Shown in pieces: positions 36,459 to 49,480 of a stretch of DNA of 64,000 nucleotides; position 1 is the stretch's first letter; every line of letters begins with the position of its first letter. The notes under the pieces are model-generated. The model did no database searches. It worked only from the letters and a program-made list of their open reading frames with translations, and was not told the origin of the DNA. This DNA comes from Siphonodentalium dalli (lineage: Eukaryota; Mollusca; Scaphopoda; Gadilida; Siphonodentaliidae), in assembly GCA_032622095.1 (NCBI GenBank), contig CP136067.1:78642705-78706704 (forward strand). Direction: 5' to 3'. The position numbers and the translations under genes were made by a program.

Positions 36459-36493
36459 CGTTTTATTCCGTGTAGTGTACACGGAATAAAACG
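36459..36493. repeat. Perfect 16-bp hairpin with 3-nt loop in Hox2 intron 1
   Basis: CGTTTTATTCCGTGTA is followed by GTG and then by its exact reverse complement. The stem contains AATAAA on one arm. It may be the relic of a palindromic element or a cis-acting structure. There is no run of U after it, and it is not a bacterial-type terminator. Confidence 0.8.
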
Positions 36494-37089
36494 TATATTT
36501 CAGTTGCGTAAACTTGGTGCTCAGTTCGAATTTTGATTCACTTTATGTACTATGTTGTGGGGTATATTAACAAAAACAATGAACATGCATGTCGAAATAG
36601 ATCTAGAACGATTTGTGCAACAAAAGAAACCCCCATCATAGAATAATCAGTACTATTCGTGAGACTTTTCTGAACATAGAAGCAAAACACCAGGAATACA
36701 ATGTTAAGGGAAAATATCCATATATGTCAAATCCTGTATTCGAATAGCTGAAACCAGTGTATTATATATATTGTTTTCTTCATGATTACCACGCAACATG
36801 CCATACCAATTCACAACCACACGACAGGTGCCATTATAGCTTCTGAATATTCAATTGCAAAATCACCTCATCGGTGTGCAAAGTGACGCATTTGGCATAA
36901 CATTCACAACTGTTGTTTATATCATTATCATCAGCAATTTTCATTTGAGGATGAGCCACATTTTTGACACCATATATCTCTATGGATCCACTATTTCTAG
37001 TAAGTTTCTAATAAATTATATAGCAGAAAATAATGAGATAAAAACAACGAAACCCCATTTTTGGGCAGTGTTGATGATCCAGCTTATCC

Positions 37090-37352
37090 TAACCCTTCCA
37101 TGGCTGGAGCTTCCTGACATTTTGAGAAAACCGTGTGCCAATGCATTCGCTCTTACATATATGCGAATCTTCCATAGGGAGCCTCGACTATATGAGGATA
37201 CATTGGCCTAACAATATTTATCTTGACCTTGTAAATCAGTGCATTCTCTAATATATGCGAGGCTCCATATGAGACTCTTATATACAAGAGAATGCAACTG
37301 TACATGATCATTAATGCTGAACCAGCGCAGCTCCCGCTATGAAAGGGTTGAA
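37090..37352. mobile_element. piggyBac-type MITE, decayed copy
   Basis: Starts TAACCCTTCC and ends GAAAGGGTTGAA. Inside are GTGCCAATGCATTC and ATATATGCGAGGC hairpin blocks shared with the element at 42767-43167. The terminal TTAA sites have mutated, so the copy is older. Confidence 0.6.
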
Positions 37353-38785
37353 CCGTCAAAACTTTATTTATATGTGTCGTATTCTTCGCGGAATTATAGA
37401 GTGTGTTATTTGTCTACTGACACGTCTATATGTTTATATACGCTCATAGGTCCAGAATGTTCGTTGCACAAAATTATGAAACAAGAAAATAATGTTATCG
37501 AACTCGTTAAAATGATGTTTTGCAAGTAAGCTATGGGCAGTTAATTCTACAAGTTTTGACTTCTTCATCGTGTAGTTGTCAAAAATATCATCTCGAATAA
37601 TGGTTTCCATTAACGGTGAATATTAGAACCCGTTTTGTTTAAATATACTCTTAAGTTTATTCTTATTGCATATATTTTAAGATGCTCTAGTGTGGTCTCA
37701 TATATATGTATTATAAATTAGGTTTATTCATGTTATATTTTTTTTTCGCCAGGTATAGGGTTACTTCTTCGGATGGGTCATCTTTGTGTCAATACTATTT
37801 ATGTAATAAGATAGCGCTATAATATATTGGGCAATCGTTACTTTTATTACGGAGTACGTGTATTTAGATGACCTACATGATGCACACCGGGCCACTCTGA
37901 CTCTATAAATTTACGCTGCCAAGTCCATTGTGTGGTCGAAACTTCCTGGTTTTCCAATCCCAAAGAGTAATTACTTCGATTCGCTTCTTGACTTCGATGC
38001 TTGTGAAAACGAAACCGGCATAAACAAAAACAGATAAACCAAACAGGTGAAGCCGAACGCGGGTCTAAACCCCAGCGTGCGATGACAACTATAGCGTCGG
38101 CGTGATGAAAAACGCGCGATCGGTTATTCTCATCACTGCAGTTCCATCATCGCAGACACACCAGCAGATACTTCAGACGTAAATTGGCGATTTTCTGTCA
38201 ACTATGGTGTGACCCTTAACCTTGGGTGACTCAAGGAAATTAAAACTATCAGATATTTCTCACCCTGACGCAGTCCCTGTTTCAATTAATCAGACGATCA
38301 TGTCCCGCCCCGGGCAGTGATTTGTTTCTCTACATTGCTAATAAATCATAAAGAGCAATACTTCCCGATCATGTCGGCTTTCGTGCATCCTTTGACGTGT
38401 ATCATTCAAAGAATTATCTTTTGAGCAATTTGTTCGGTATTCCGATTATCTGGTATATTTATCACATACATATGTGATTACATAATGTGTGTATGTTACT
38501 GCACGTGCCTGCAGCAGGAATGTCGTGGGAACTGTCACTCTCCCCGAGCTTAGCATTTCTTTTCATGACGTCGGTGTGATGTTTCACACGAGTTCAACAG
38601 TCGAGGGACGTTTACAAAAATATATTTACATGTTATATCTGAACGAAAGTGTGTGGAACCCGACCCTGAAACAGTTTGCAAGTCAAAGTGTGCAATTTGT
38701 CACACTAAAACTGTAAAAAATACTAACTTTTAAACATTAACTTTTAATTTTGTAAATCAGTCATTTTACAGCTCTATATGACATT

Positions 38786-38787
<2 letters not shown>

Positions 38788-38865
<78 letters not shown>
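38788..38865. repeat. (TA)n microsatellite
   Basis: About 75 bp of uninterrupted TA dinucleotides in Hox2 intron 1. Confidence 0.95.
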
Positions 38866-38869
<4 letters not shown>

Positions 38870-41800
38870 TGCCTTTAAGGTGATTTTATGTGTATCTAAA
38901 TTTTAAATAACCAAGTCTTGCAAAGGCTTCAGAAACAAGTACGTATATATATATACATACATACATGTATCACAACTTGCAGTTTATTATAAAATAAGGG
39001 CCAAATATCAAATAATATATGGGATAAGATTTCTCTGTATAGCAAAGTTGAAACAATTCCAGTAGTTGACAATCGATAAACTATATGTACCACAACATGA
39101 AGGCAAAACACTGACATTGGTCATGTATAGAGCTAAAAGCGTGCGTGCAGATAACCTTTAAAACTCCTATAGTCAATTTTGGAAAGAATATTAACGTTAC
39201 ACCGTTTATTATTCATCAATTTAATACCAACAGCCAAACACCAACACTTTCTACGTAAATTTATTGAGCAACTATCATGATACATTTATCTGGTAATATA
39301 AGCCAACTTTATTGAAAGTATAACAGAGAAATGGCTCTGTCCGTTTTAAACTATATATATAGCTCAGCATTAAATGTGCACGAGACACTTTTTCTTTTGT
39401 TTATAGCAGCATTATCTTCTTTTTTTGGGAATGTCTTAAAACGATGTTTATTTTTGAAGTTTCAGAACATAGCAATTGAATTGATCGTGATCCGGTGACC
39501 ACAGATGGTCAATAAATATGACTCTCATAAACGCACTTGATTTTCTGAGAAAAGACGTAGTAGAAATGATCATATCAAAAAGGATAGAACAAAAGAAGAA
39601 AAACGCAATTTGTTTTTTCATCTAGCATGTACCAAAAACAGAGCGTCTGATGTTTCTGTTTTCTTGATATAATACAAATAAGATCGACAGCTATATATAG
39701 CTGAACGCAGTGAAAGATGCTCGCTCCAATTTGACACCAAATTAGTAAAAAAAATTATATTGTACCAGGCAAAAGAACATGGAGAAAATACATGCATCAC
39801 AATGGTTCATATATATATTTTTTTGAGAACGCACTTTATTATCTATCGCTTTTTGAAAACAATATAGACGCTCTTTACTGGAGATGATAATTCGAATTTT
39901 TGATCACTTTACAAACATTTAAAACGTGTTAAAACTTCCTCTCTTGAAATTCCACATTGAGCTCTCGAACAGCCTATACTATAATGGAGTTGGTAGGATA
40001 TAATTATTTGCTGGTATAGACAGCGTATACCAAGGTTAATTTTATGGTGTCAAATCGGATGGGGCATCTTCGAGGCATTCTTATCAAGTCGGATATTCTA
40101 CCCAGATCAGGGCCTATATATATATGACGTATATATTGAAAATTGAACGTTACGAGCCACACAATGTGGTCAAGCAAAGAACTTTTCTCTCGACTACAAA
40201 TAACGTAATTGTTTGATATGTCTATTATCCAAAATGTCTGAATCTGGCTTCTTATCAAATGTAATGTCTATTATTGGGAACCTTTTTTTTTGTGTCGACT
40301 AATATCGATTAATATTTAGTACTTTATATTTCTAGATCTTATTGCAAATAAAACATTGGTGCGTGTAGGTAAATAGTGACATAATGTTAAGGCCGCAGAT
40401 TAACATTTTTTTTAAGTTTAAGAGATGGGGTATTTAAAATAGGCCGATATATATATATGCCTGAATAGACTATATGTGTATATATATATAGTGAAAGAAG
40501 TTGCCGAACTGACAGACATGTTTTCAGCTGTACACACAATGCCGTTTAGTTTACCATAGGAACAATCTAAATGAACGCTCTTTATTGTCACACGCTTGAA
40601 AAAAGAACCTTTCACTCCTTTCTTCTTATATAGTGTTGACACAATTTCGCCAAGTCACCAAGTTTTCCCTGGCATATATACATTCCGTATATATATATAA
40701 TTATACAATTATATTACCTCTTTTGAACCACATGCAGAACTTGATGAAAACATACTTGTATAATTAATTTCTAAATCTAGGATTGTAAATTATATGCTAC
40801 ACTCAAAGTACTAATTGTGTGTGCTTTATAGATGGTGGAGGAAAATGCTGCGTTCGCTCCTTTTTAGGGAACGATCGTCGTGAACCGTATAAATTTGTAT
40901 GTAGGAGACATTGACAATCCCAAATTGTACATTGATACATTTGCCGACGCCCGCCATATTATTCATAAAAATCCCAGACGACCATAGCCCGAGGAGCTAC
41001 TAATCGTAATAGTGAAATATTCGATATCCGTAAGGACCTATGTATACATTCATTTATTGGATATGCACCGATTTGACAGGATATTTGACTGAGCGTGAAA
41101 ACGTCAAACTAAAATACCCGTAATCTTAAAATACCACACATAACACGCGGTGTGACATGCCAATCCGCCTCTGGGTCGAATCGAGTTCGGGGCAGATGAA
41201 TCAAACTGTGTCGATGATCATGCCATCCTCTGGGTCGCAGAGAGTTCGAGGGATGCGGGTGAACCCAACTGAGGCGGTGTTCATTCCATGAACTGGACCG
41301 AACTGACTCAGAGTTATAGGAAAAGGTGAAACATTGTGACGACGTATACTTTCCATCTATTTAATATGAGACAAAATCGTTTTCCAGTCAGAAAGATGTA
41401 CATGTGTACTTCTGATGCAAATATGGGTTTCGAGTGAGAAAAATGTACATGGATGTACATGTATATTTCTGATGCAAATATGGGTTTTAGGATCTATCTT
41501 CTATACTCGCGATTGATTTTGAATCGGCAACGAATGTTTTTGTTGGTGAAGGTGCTATATGTCAAAATCTGCCTGATTAACTATTCTTTTGAAAAGAGTG
41601 TCCGAAATTATAGGCGGTAACCATTACAACACGTCTTGTGTGGTATCCATTTTGGAATTAACTTATGTAGTAAACATGTGCTAACTACATAAACTATTTT
41701 AACGTTTGAAAATTGCCATGACTGTTTTGTTGTAAATCAGAAAGAGCATTAGAATCTTCAAAACGACAATTCTATTGACTTCCACACTTATACTTTTCAA

Positions 41801-42766
41801 CAGGAATTCCTGTCACATTTAGCAGGTATTAGACACCACTCAAGGACGATTATAATGAACGTCCAATCTACCTTTGTCAAGATGGCTTTCTAGTTGACTT
41901 AAACACCAACAAGTCACGAGTCGGACATTTGCCTCGTCGCATTCCGCCGTAAACCACTTCAAAACGATTTGGATCTAACAGGATCAGATTGACACTCTCA
42001 AACAAATCAACGCTTTCACAAATTCACCGATGACCCGAAGGCGAGAATCGTCTATTGAATTTTAATCTAAACCCTGTCACTCATTTAGCCTTCTCACTTC
42101 CGAGCGAAAACATCCTAACTCTCCATTATTCTCAGGCACAATGCCTCAACAATAGAAACCATCTCCAGTTTGACTCGAATCCACTTAATTGAATTTAAGT
42201 CGCCTCTTGTAGCTACTAATCGCATTTGATTTGTGAAACAGTCGCAGCGTTTCGTAATTGGGGCGGTTTGTGGTCGCTATTTGTCGCTGGTGAATTGAAC
42301 CCTGTTGTCACGGAGTTGCGGTCCGATCTAAGTGGGCCATGTTAATTCAATCAGTGATTTCAATCTTGGGCATCAGTCAGGAATGCGCTCAAAGGAATAT
42401 TCATTAATATGTGTAACTTTCTTTGACATGACATTTTTAGGATGGGCGATGATCCTATATATGTAGATATATAGGGCCAGTGTTTGTTCTTTTTCGCTAT
42501 ACATGGCAATGTTTGTACCTAGTCGCATGGCGGCAATACTGATTGTATACGTGGGTAGGGGAATTGTTGAAGTTATATGCACCACCATGATTGTGGTTTC
42601 CAGTATTGTTGAAATGTTAATTAAAATGGGACAGGTTGATTCAGTTCAATATTGGCGTAACACGTTGTTCGCAAGAGATAGTTCGACATTTACCACTGAT
42701 GTTTTGAGATTAAATAAAAGCCGGTGTCATTCAAATTATATATGAAAGTATCACCTCACATGAATA

Positions 42767-43167
42767 TTAACCCTTTACCCAACAAACCGGCCAAAAACGG
42801 CCAAATAAAGCTGCAACAGCCTAAATTATCTTGGGTCTGTCTCAATAAAACCATACAAATATGGATATCATTGGAACCGGCTCATTGACCACATTGTGAT
42901 AGTTACAGTTATGCCCTGTGCCAATGCATTCTCTTATATATGCGAGTCGACCATAAGTCGCCTCGCATATATAAGAGAATGCATTGGCCTAAAAAAATAA
43001 AAAAAAATAACACTTTTTACCATTTTTTCTTACATTCTTTAACAATTTTATTATTTTTAATGTGTTAAGCCAATGCATTCTCTTATATATGCGAGGCGAC
43101 CTATGGTCGACTCGCATATATAAGAGAATGCATTGGCACAGGGCCCTTCTGTTGGGTAAAGGGTTAA
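42767..43167. mobile_element. piggyBac-type MITE with TTAA target duplication and nested hairpins
   Basis: TTAACCCTTTACCCAACA at the left is mirrored by TGTTGGGTAAAGGGTTAA at the right. TTAA target duplication plus termini starting CCC is the hallmark of piggyBac-superfamily elements. Inside, a roughly 76-bp hairpin (GCCAATGCATTCTCTTATAT and its complement around a CGAGTCGACC-type centre) occurs twice in inverted orientation (about 42913-42988 and 43069-43150). No transposase is encoded, so it would have been moved in trans. Confidence 0.85.
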
Positions 43168-44659
43168 CCAGAAAATGACACGAGTCTGGATATACTCCAG
43201 ACCATAATGTCGAAAATGATCCTCTGTAACATTCCATAGATTGCTATCGTCTGTTATCGGAGAACAGAACACTGTGACTCTTGCTATCTTGTCGGTATAT
43301 AGGATATATTTTGGTAGTTTTGCTATAATACCGCGGCTTATAGTCCCCATTCTAGTCCGTTATCGTGGAAGTTCATACCAGGGCACATTTCAGATGTTGC
43401 ATTACATCTATATTGTAGTTCCGGAGCGAGACCTGACTATCTCAGTAATAGGGACCACCAGTCCTGCATTCATAATCCTGGTCAGCCGGTCAATGGCCAC
43501 GTTCGATCACTGTCCATAAAAGGTTCTCATGATAATTACTCGCTAATTTGAAGATATCCATTGCAGACACCCGAGCCTGGTTTTAATTATAGCCACTTTG
43601 GACACAAGTAATCCCCGACACGAAGAAAAAAGCTTTTCTTAGCATGCCAGAAACAACCGGAGACAAGCCTATATTATTTTTAAGGTGGCAGTTTTGTGGG
43701 ACTTGTGTCGCTGGAGGCAATATATATTTGAACATTGAAATCCATGCCATGCACGGCATATATAAATTCTAATGTAAACCACTTGTAAGCATGAGCCCTG
43801 TCACTGTAACAATTATCAACTTTGAGTGATGTAACTATCAATGTTAGTCCTCGTGTGCAGGTCACCGATTTCATATCCGATAAAATTCCTTTCACGCTGG
43901 ATACTTATGTAGAATATGTATGCGAGGGTGGGTGTAATGTCAAGGTGTATACATTTCTGATACTGATGTTGTCACCCCTTTGAATTGCGGAGAATACCAG
44001 TTGTCAATTTGGGTGTAGGAATCATACATATCAGTTTAGAAACTATTGCATGGAACAGTTGAGTACCATGCATGCATGCATGATTCCAAACCTTTTCCGT
44101 TGTGCGTATACCTTAATTTGAATTCAGAATTGTTTCTACACTAAATGTATTCTCTCACCACGTGAAAAGAGTTTGCATCCCATGGCCCGTTATTGATTTT
44201 GATGGATGTACATATAATATAAGCAGACGACATATATAGCAAAAGTGCAGAAGGAGTCCTATTGTATTGGGAAATGTTCCGATAATAAGTTTTGATCGTT
44301 TTTTTATTTATGATATATATGTATATTTCCTACGTGTTAACTACTCGTCAGTGAGTGTTTAGTATATACTAAAGTTTTCATTTTACAAACAGATGTAAAC
44401 AGATGATATGAAAGGGATCTGACAACAGGTGTTTAGCTTTTGTGAGTTATTTCCAGCTGACTTGTGACCAGGCCCATCCTTTCACCATGTGAGGGTACAG
44501 TTTCTGACACCTTAAACTCTTTCAAATGTGACGGGAATTCAAGTTTAAGGCGTTTAACAGTTGGTCGCGTATATATTCACGGGGTGGGACAGATTGGTGG
44601 GATATCAATATCAAAGTAAGTTCATATGGAATGATTTGAGTCTGGTTAAAGTAGTCCTT

Positions 44660-45010
44660 CAGCATGTTCTCCCTAAAATCAGCACATTGTCTGCTTATAA
44701 TGGAACTTATTTTAGGTATAGATACTCTGCTTAGAATCGCCTGCTTACAATGGGAACATTTTAGTCACATTGTCGACTCATATTGAGACGATTCTAAGCA
44801 GATTATGTGCCGACAATGACAAAAAAAGCCAACTCACGACTTTCCAGGTGTAAGCTCTTTAACAGCTGTTTTCATTGTGGCCACCGCCATAAAATTAAAT
44901 AACGGGTAGGAGTCCATTATCTGCTTATTTCTTAATCAAATAATCACATTATGTACCTATTTCACATTACAGTTCGATTATGTTCGTATCTCTGCGAGGA
45001 TATGTGTCGA
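44660..45010 (+). mobile_element. Fold-back family, copy C (left-arm orientation)
   Basis: Begins CATGTTCTCCCTAAAATCAGCACA, matching the copy A terminus. It continues with CTGCTTAGAATCGCC, ATTTTAGTCACATTGTCGACTC, CAACTCACGACTTTCCAGGTG, a CTCTTTAA block and CGAGGATATGT. Single arm only. It is closer to copy B than to copy A. Confidence 0.75.
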
Positions 45011-48000
45011 GTTCTGAAGAGAGTTTGTGGTTGTCAAAGAAAATGTATTTATTTGTAGTCGATGCCTTGGACTGAATGTGAAACAAGTCCATTATGCATT
45101 AAGAACATTATATGTGATACGTGACTGAGTATTACTTATATTTGTATATGAGTTAACAGGCTATTGAGTTATAACACTTTGGTTGGTTCTGAAGTAAGGT
45201 CCCAAACAGTGTATAATTGCCCACAACATCAGATCGTACCCTCTTAATCCTTTCAGTGCCAAGTCCGATTTTTGTATCAACCCATATTTCCTTGATCATT
45301 TTTCAAATTTATTGATTATAATATTGTGATACGTTGACGGAAAGAGCACTCAGAGCTCTTTGGAGAAAGCCCTTTGAATAAATTGTAGCGCATTGAAGCA
45401 CAATGTCACAGTTATGTTGTGGTTGATGCGTGTTCAATATATATACAGACAATGGCTATAATATGTATTTTGATTTGTCAAATTCCGTGCATGGACATGA
45501 GAGTATACTGGTACTTTATGTAATCGCCATACAATAACCACCAACATGATGCAACATTAACCCTTCCATCACTCAATACTCATTGACGAGTAGTTTTCTT
45601 GGGAATAGTTCAGATAAAAAGTTTGTTGAACTTATTATCTGAATATTTCCCACCAATTAAGTAATCCTCCTGCACTTGTGCATGTTGTCTTTCCGTACGT
45701 CTGCTAATCTTTCTTGGACACCCATCCACATGAAGGATAGACCATTTATATATGTACTGTTATAGCTAGGTGGGAGAATCTACTCAGTATATATATAGCG
45801 AGGAGTTAAAGCAAGAGGAGATGTTCATGCAATTGGTTTTGGGCATGCTATAGTCGCACGAAACTCAATGAAACTATCACGCTACGAAAATAATTATGTT
45901 TTCAATACCTCTCAGTGCGACGTTATGCTGTCCAATCAGACGTAAAAACTCAAACTCGATAATTCTTTTGAAAATAATTATTCCCACCATAAATATCTAC
46001 AATGGCATGTGCCGTTGCACGCAATATTTCAATGTGTTAGTTGGCCCCACCGAAGCTAGCATTGTTTGCTGTCCAGCCACGTGCGATTTATGGCCAACGA
46101 AAGCGCTCGCCATATAACGTCATATTGCGAATGGGTATGGTTCATCTTCCAGCATACCGTACACCGGATGTGCTCGACAGGAGCCTACTGTATTAGATAT
46201 ATAAATGACATATTTTACGACCTCCTGTTCAACCATTCAATATTATTCCCAATATGAGCCCACGATACAACTAAACTGATCAGACAAGCGTGAAAATTTC
46301 CACACGGTGTTAATTCGGCGTGAATTTGTTACTTGCCTGTCAAATATAGAAAACCAGCTACGCGCGCATTTGTATGCAAGATAGCGGGAAGTATTTCCTA
46401 TCAGGACACACTTTGTTGGTCGGCGATATCAAATAGCGTATGACAAGAAATCGTAAGCCTGGTTTCATCAAACCTATATAGCTGTCATAAGATATACATG
46501 CTCTATTCGCACCCTATTGGGAGTTTATAACGATATATATCTATACATATGGTACGGTTTAATAAGATGTTCGTATGTGTGAATAAATATCAATAAAATT
46601 ACGCGCTTCTTCAGGCAAATAACATTGCGTCGAATCGAATCCTCATAAAGTTGTACGATGCAACACCGGCGATGAGTTTGTGAATACCAATCAATATATC
46701 AAATTTACTGTACATTACACCAATACATGGTCAAATGCACATGTATATATGATCACATGCAAACGTTATTATATCCATGCCAAACATCGACGTCCCAGTT
46801 TAATAAAACAACGGCATTAGCGTATATATGAACGCCAAAGTATATATCTAATCACTTTTCATTTTTGCCCATCACAATTTCTTTGGAAACAACAGGTCTC
46901 CTATAGGTTTGCATTATATATGTGGAGCAAATAAGTTATTGCAAAAGTAATATTACCTTTCCCATAATAGTTTTCTTCCTATATATATAATGTAAGTATG
47001 TTTGAATATGTGAGACACTGGTGCGTATGAGACTTCCTTTGCTCCCAATTCTCCCAAATATATGAAACAGCAAGCTTTGAAAAAGCAGATTATTGGCAAA
47101 CGGAAATTGAAACTTCATTATTCACAGTTACGATCAGAACTGAGATATGTATATATATAATTGTTTATTTTTTATAATCGTTTATTTATGTGTTGTATAC
47201 ATAAACTATTGGTGTCAGAGTGTTTTATGGATAAATCCATGCAGCTTATGATTTTTATATATTCCATGAAATTATTCCATGATTTATTGTTATCCACACT
47301 CCTTGAGTTTTACAAATTCTCTATATATATTCATATTCGCCTAACATAATTGAAATTCACAGTGTCCGTTGTTACACCGATCGAATCGCTTTGTGGCAAG
47401 TTCGAACCATCATCGTGTCTTTAATGGAATCAATTCCGTGGCATTGTAAATATGGCGCCACAGCATGGGATCGGAGTCTCAAAGGGTTTTATGGCTTCCA
47501 GTGTAACCCGCCACCGTGGTGTGCTTTAGTTTTATCCAATAAAGGGAGATAATTCGTAGTTGTCCCTTTGTTCAGTATCCGACCGTGTTTAATGTCAGTG
47601 TGGTGCCAACAATGTTTACTCCGATATTGCGATTTTGAAATTGTTTCCAAGTAGAATTTTCCGTTTCGCTTGGTTCATTCAGTCGGGTTGAAACAAAACG
47701 TATACATTTAGCGTGTGATATAGTGGTGTTAACTATGCTGGTAAATTGCGTTCTAAAACGGTCGAATTGCTCCGGATTGTGTTGTCCCAACGTCAGTGCA
47801 TTAATATTTAAATAGGAATAACATTCAGGCTTTCCACGTCGATGGATCAATCACATGCAGGGAGTCGGGAGGAACAATGGTAATGCTGGAAGTGTTGTGG
47901 CGTTTTATGAAAATAATCTAAAAGATCTCTGTCTAAAGTGTGTTTTGTGACATCAAATGGTTTAGGAAAGCCGCACAGTATGCACATATATAGGTTCATT

Positions 48001-48574
48001 CGTAATTCGGTCAATATCAGCTGAAACTTTAGTTAATATGGCATTTCTAATTCCATCGCGCGTGCACATATATAAGCCACGAGTGTAATTTATGCTAAGG
48101 TGCTTATATATATGGCAATGTGGTATTATAAGAGGATGATGCTAAATACCATTTTAATATATACGACGAAATTGATAAAACAAAACGGTCAGCACAATTG
48201 GATATTGGCTTTCATTTCTCAGTCCTTACTGGGTCTTCAATGCAAGGGCTTTTGAACAGGCATTTTAATGAATCCAGGCTCACATTAGATTACTTGCATA
48301 ATATATCGAGAGAAGTGTTCATAGGGACGTTAAAAAAAAGTCAAACCATTTCTCAACTCAATTCCCGTTACCCATTGAAAAGTTAGTTGCATGCACAACA
48401 AATATAATGGGAGTTTAATTGTCAAGCAATCTGCCTGCATATCCACGTTACCCCACTTTGGACTCACCTTGTCTTCGTGTCAACATGATGACGCACCACA
48501 AATTGTCGAATAACATAAAAGCTATGCTGCAAATGTTACCAGCTAATTATGATCGAAGAACTGTTTTATTTCAG

Positions 48575-48768
48575 ATCCATACGATCAGTCCCAGAACAAT
48601 GTAAACGGTATGGTTGCGACAGCACAAAGCGCCACTGGGCGACGACTTCGAACGGCCTACACCAATACGCAGCTGCTCGAATTGGAGAAAGAGTTCCACT
48701 TTAACAAATATCTGTGTCGCCCGCGACGAATCGAGATAGCGGCATCTCTGGATCTTACCGAACGACAG
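48575..48768 (+). CDS. Hox2: Hox2 exon 2, linker and first 44 homeodomain residues
   Basis: Completes codon 96 and codes residues 97-160. After a short Gln/Asn/Ala linker, the homeodomain begins at Gly117 with [20 protein letters not shown], followed by [20 protein letters not shown] and TERQ. This series is diagnostic of paralog group 2. The acceptor is CTGTTTTATTTCAG and the donor is CAG|GTAAGA, in phase 0. The exon ends exactly after homeodomain residue 44 (Gln160), the intron position also used by Drosophila pb. Confidence 0.97.
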
Positions 48769-48786
48769 GTAAGACCCATATAAGAA

Positions 48787-49480
48787 ATTATATAATCAGT
48801 CTGAGTGAACCCAGTTATATAATTAGTCTGAGTGAACCCAGTTATATAATCAGCCTGAGTGAACCAAGTTATGTAATCAGTCTGTGTTAACCCAGTTATA
48901 TAATCAGTCTGAGTGAACCCAGTTATATAATCAGTCTGAGTGAACCCAGTTATATAATCAGTCTGGGTGAACCCAGTTATGTAATCAGTTTGGGTGAACC
49001 CAGTTATATAATCAGTCTGAGTGAACCCAGTTATATAATCAGTCTGTGTTAACCCAGTTATATAATCAGTCTGAGTGAACCCAGTTATATAATCCGTCTG
49101 TGTTAACCCAGTTATATAATCAGTCTGAGTGAACCCAGTTATATAATCAGCATGAGAGAACCCAGTTATATAATCAGTCTGAGTGAACCCAGTTATATAA
49201 TCATTCTGAGTGAACCCAGTTATATAACTAGTCTGAGTGAACCCAGTTATATAATCAGTCTGAGTGAACCCAGTTGTATAATCAGTCTAAGTGAACCCAG
49301 TTATATAATCAGTCTGAGTGAACCCAGTTATATAATCAGTCTGAGTTAACCCAGTTATATAATTAGTCTGAGTGAACCCAGTTATATAATCAGCCTGCGT
49401 GAACCCAGTTATATAATCAGTCTGAGTGAACCCAGTTATATAATCAGTCTGAGTGAACCCAGTTATATAATCCGTCTGCG
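48787..49480. repeat. 27-bp minisatellite, about 26 units
   Basis: The units contain ATATAATCAGTCTGAGTGAA followed by CCCAGTT, with scattered point variants (for example TGTGTTAA in place of GAGTGAA). The period is a multiple of three, so frames stay open on both strands and give artificial 9-residue repeat proteins (SLSEPSYII on plus, TDYITGFTQ on minus). There are no unique spacers, so this is not a CRISPR-like array. Confidence 0.97.

Larger units (their letters stand above)
34992..48574 (+). other. Hox2: Hox2 intron 1 (13,583 bp)
   Basis: Flanked by GTAAGC and TTTTATTTCAG. It holds a 45-bp tandem duplication (35320-35410), a 16-bp perfect hairpin (36459-36493), two piggyBac-type MITE copies (about 37090-37352 and 42767-43167), a long (TA)n run (about 38788-38865), a 40-bp-scale duplication around 41395-41490, and fold-back copy C (44660-45010). 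The stretches about 37900-38300 and 41500-42400 have mixed composition without obvious repeats and are the best places to look for conserved regulatory elements. No protein-coding ORF inside is supported. Confidence 0.9.

Noticed and set aside
47572-47850. 92-codon minus ORF inside Hox2 intron 1
   Set aside because: Mixed composition but no domain, splice or poly-A support, so it is probably chance.
48787-49480. CRISPR-like regular array
   Set aside because: Units follow each other without unique spacers, and the host is an animal genome.
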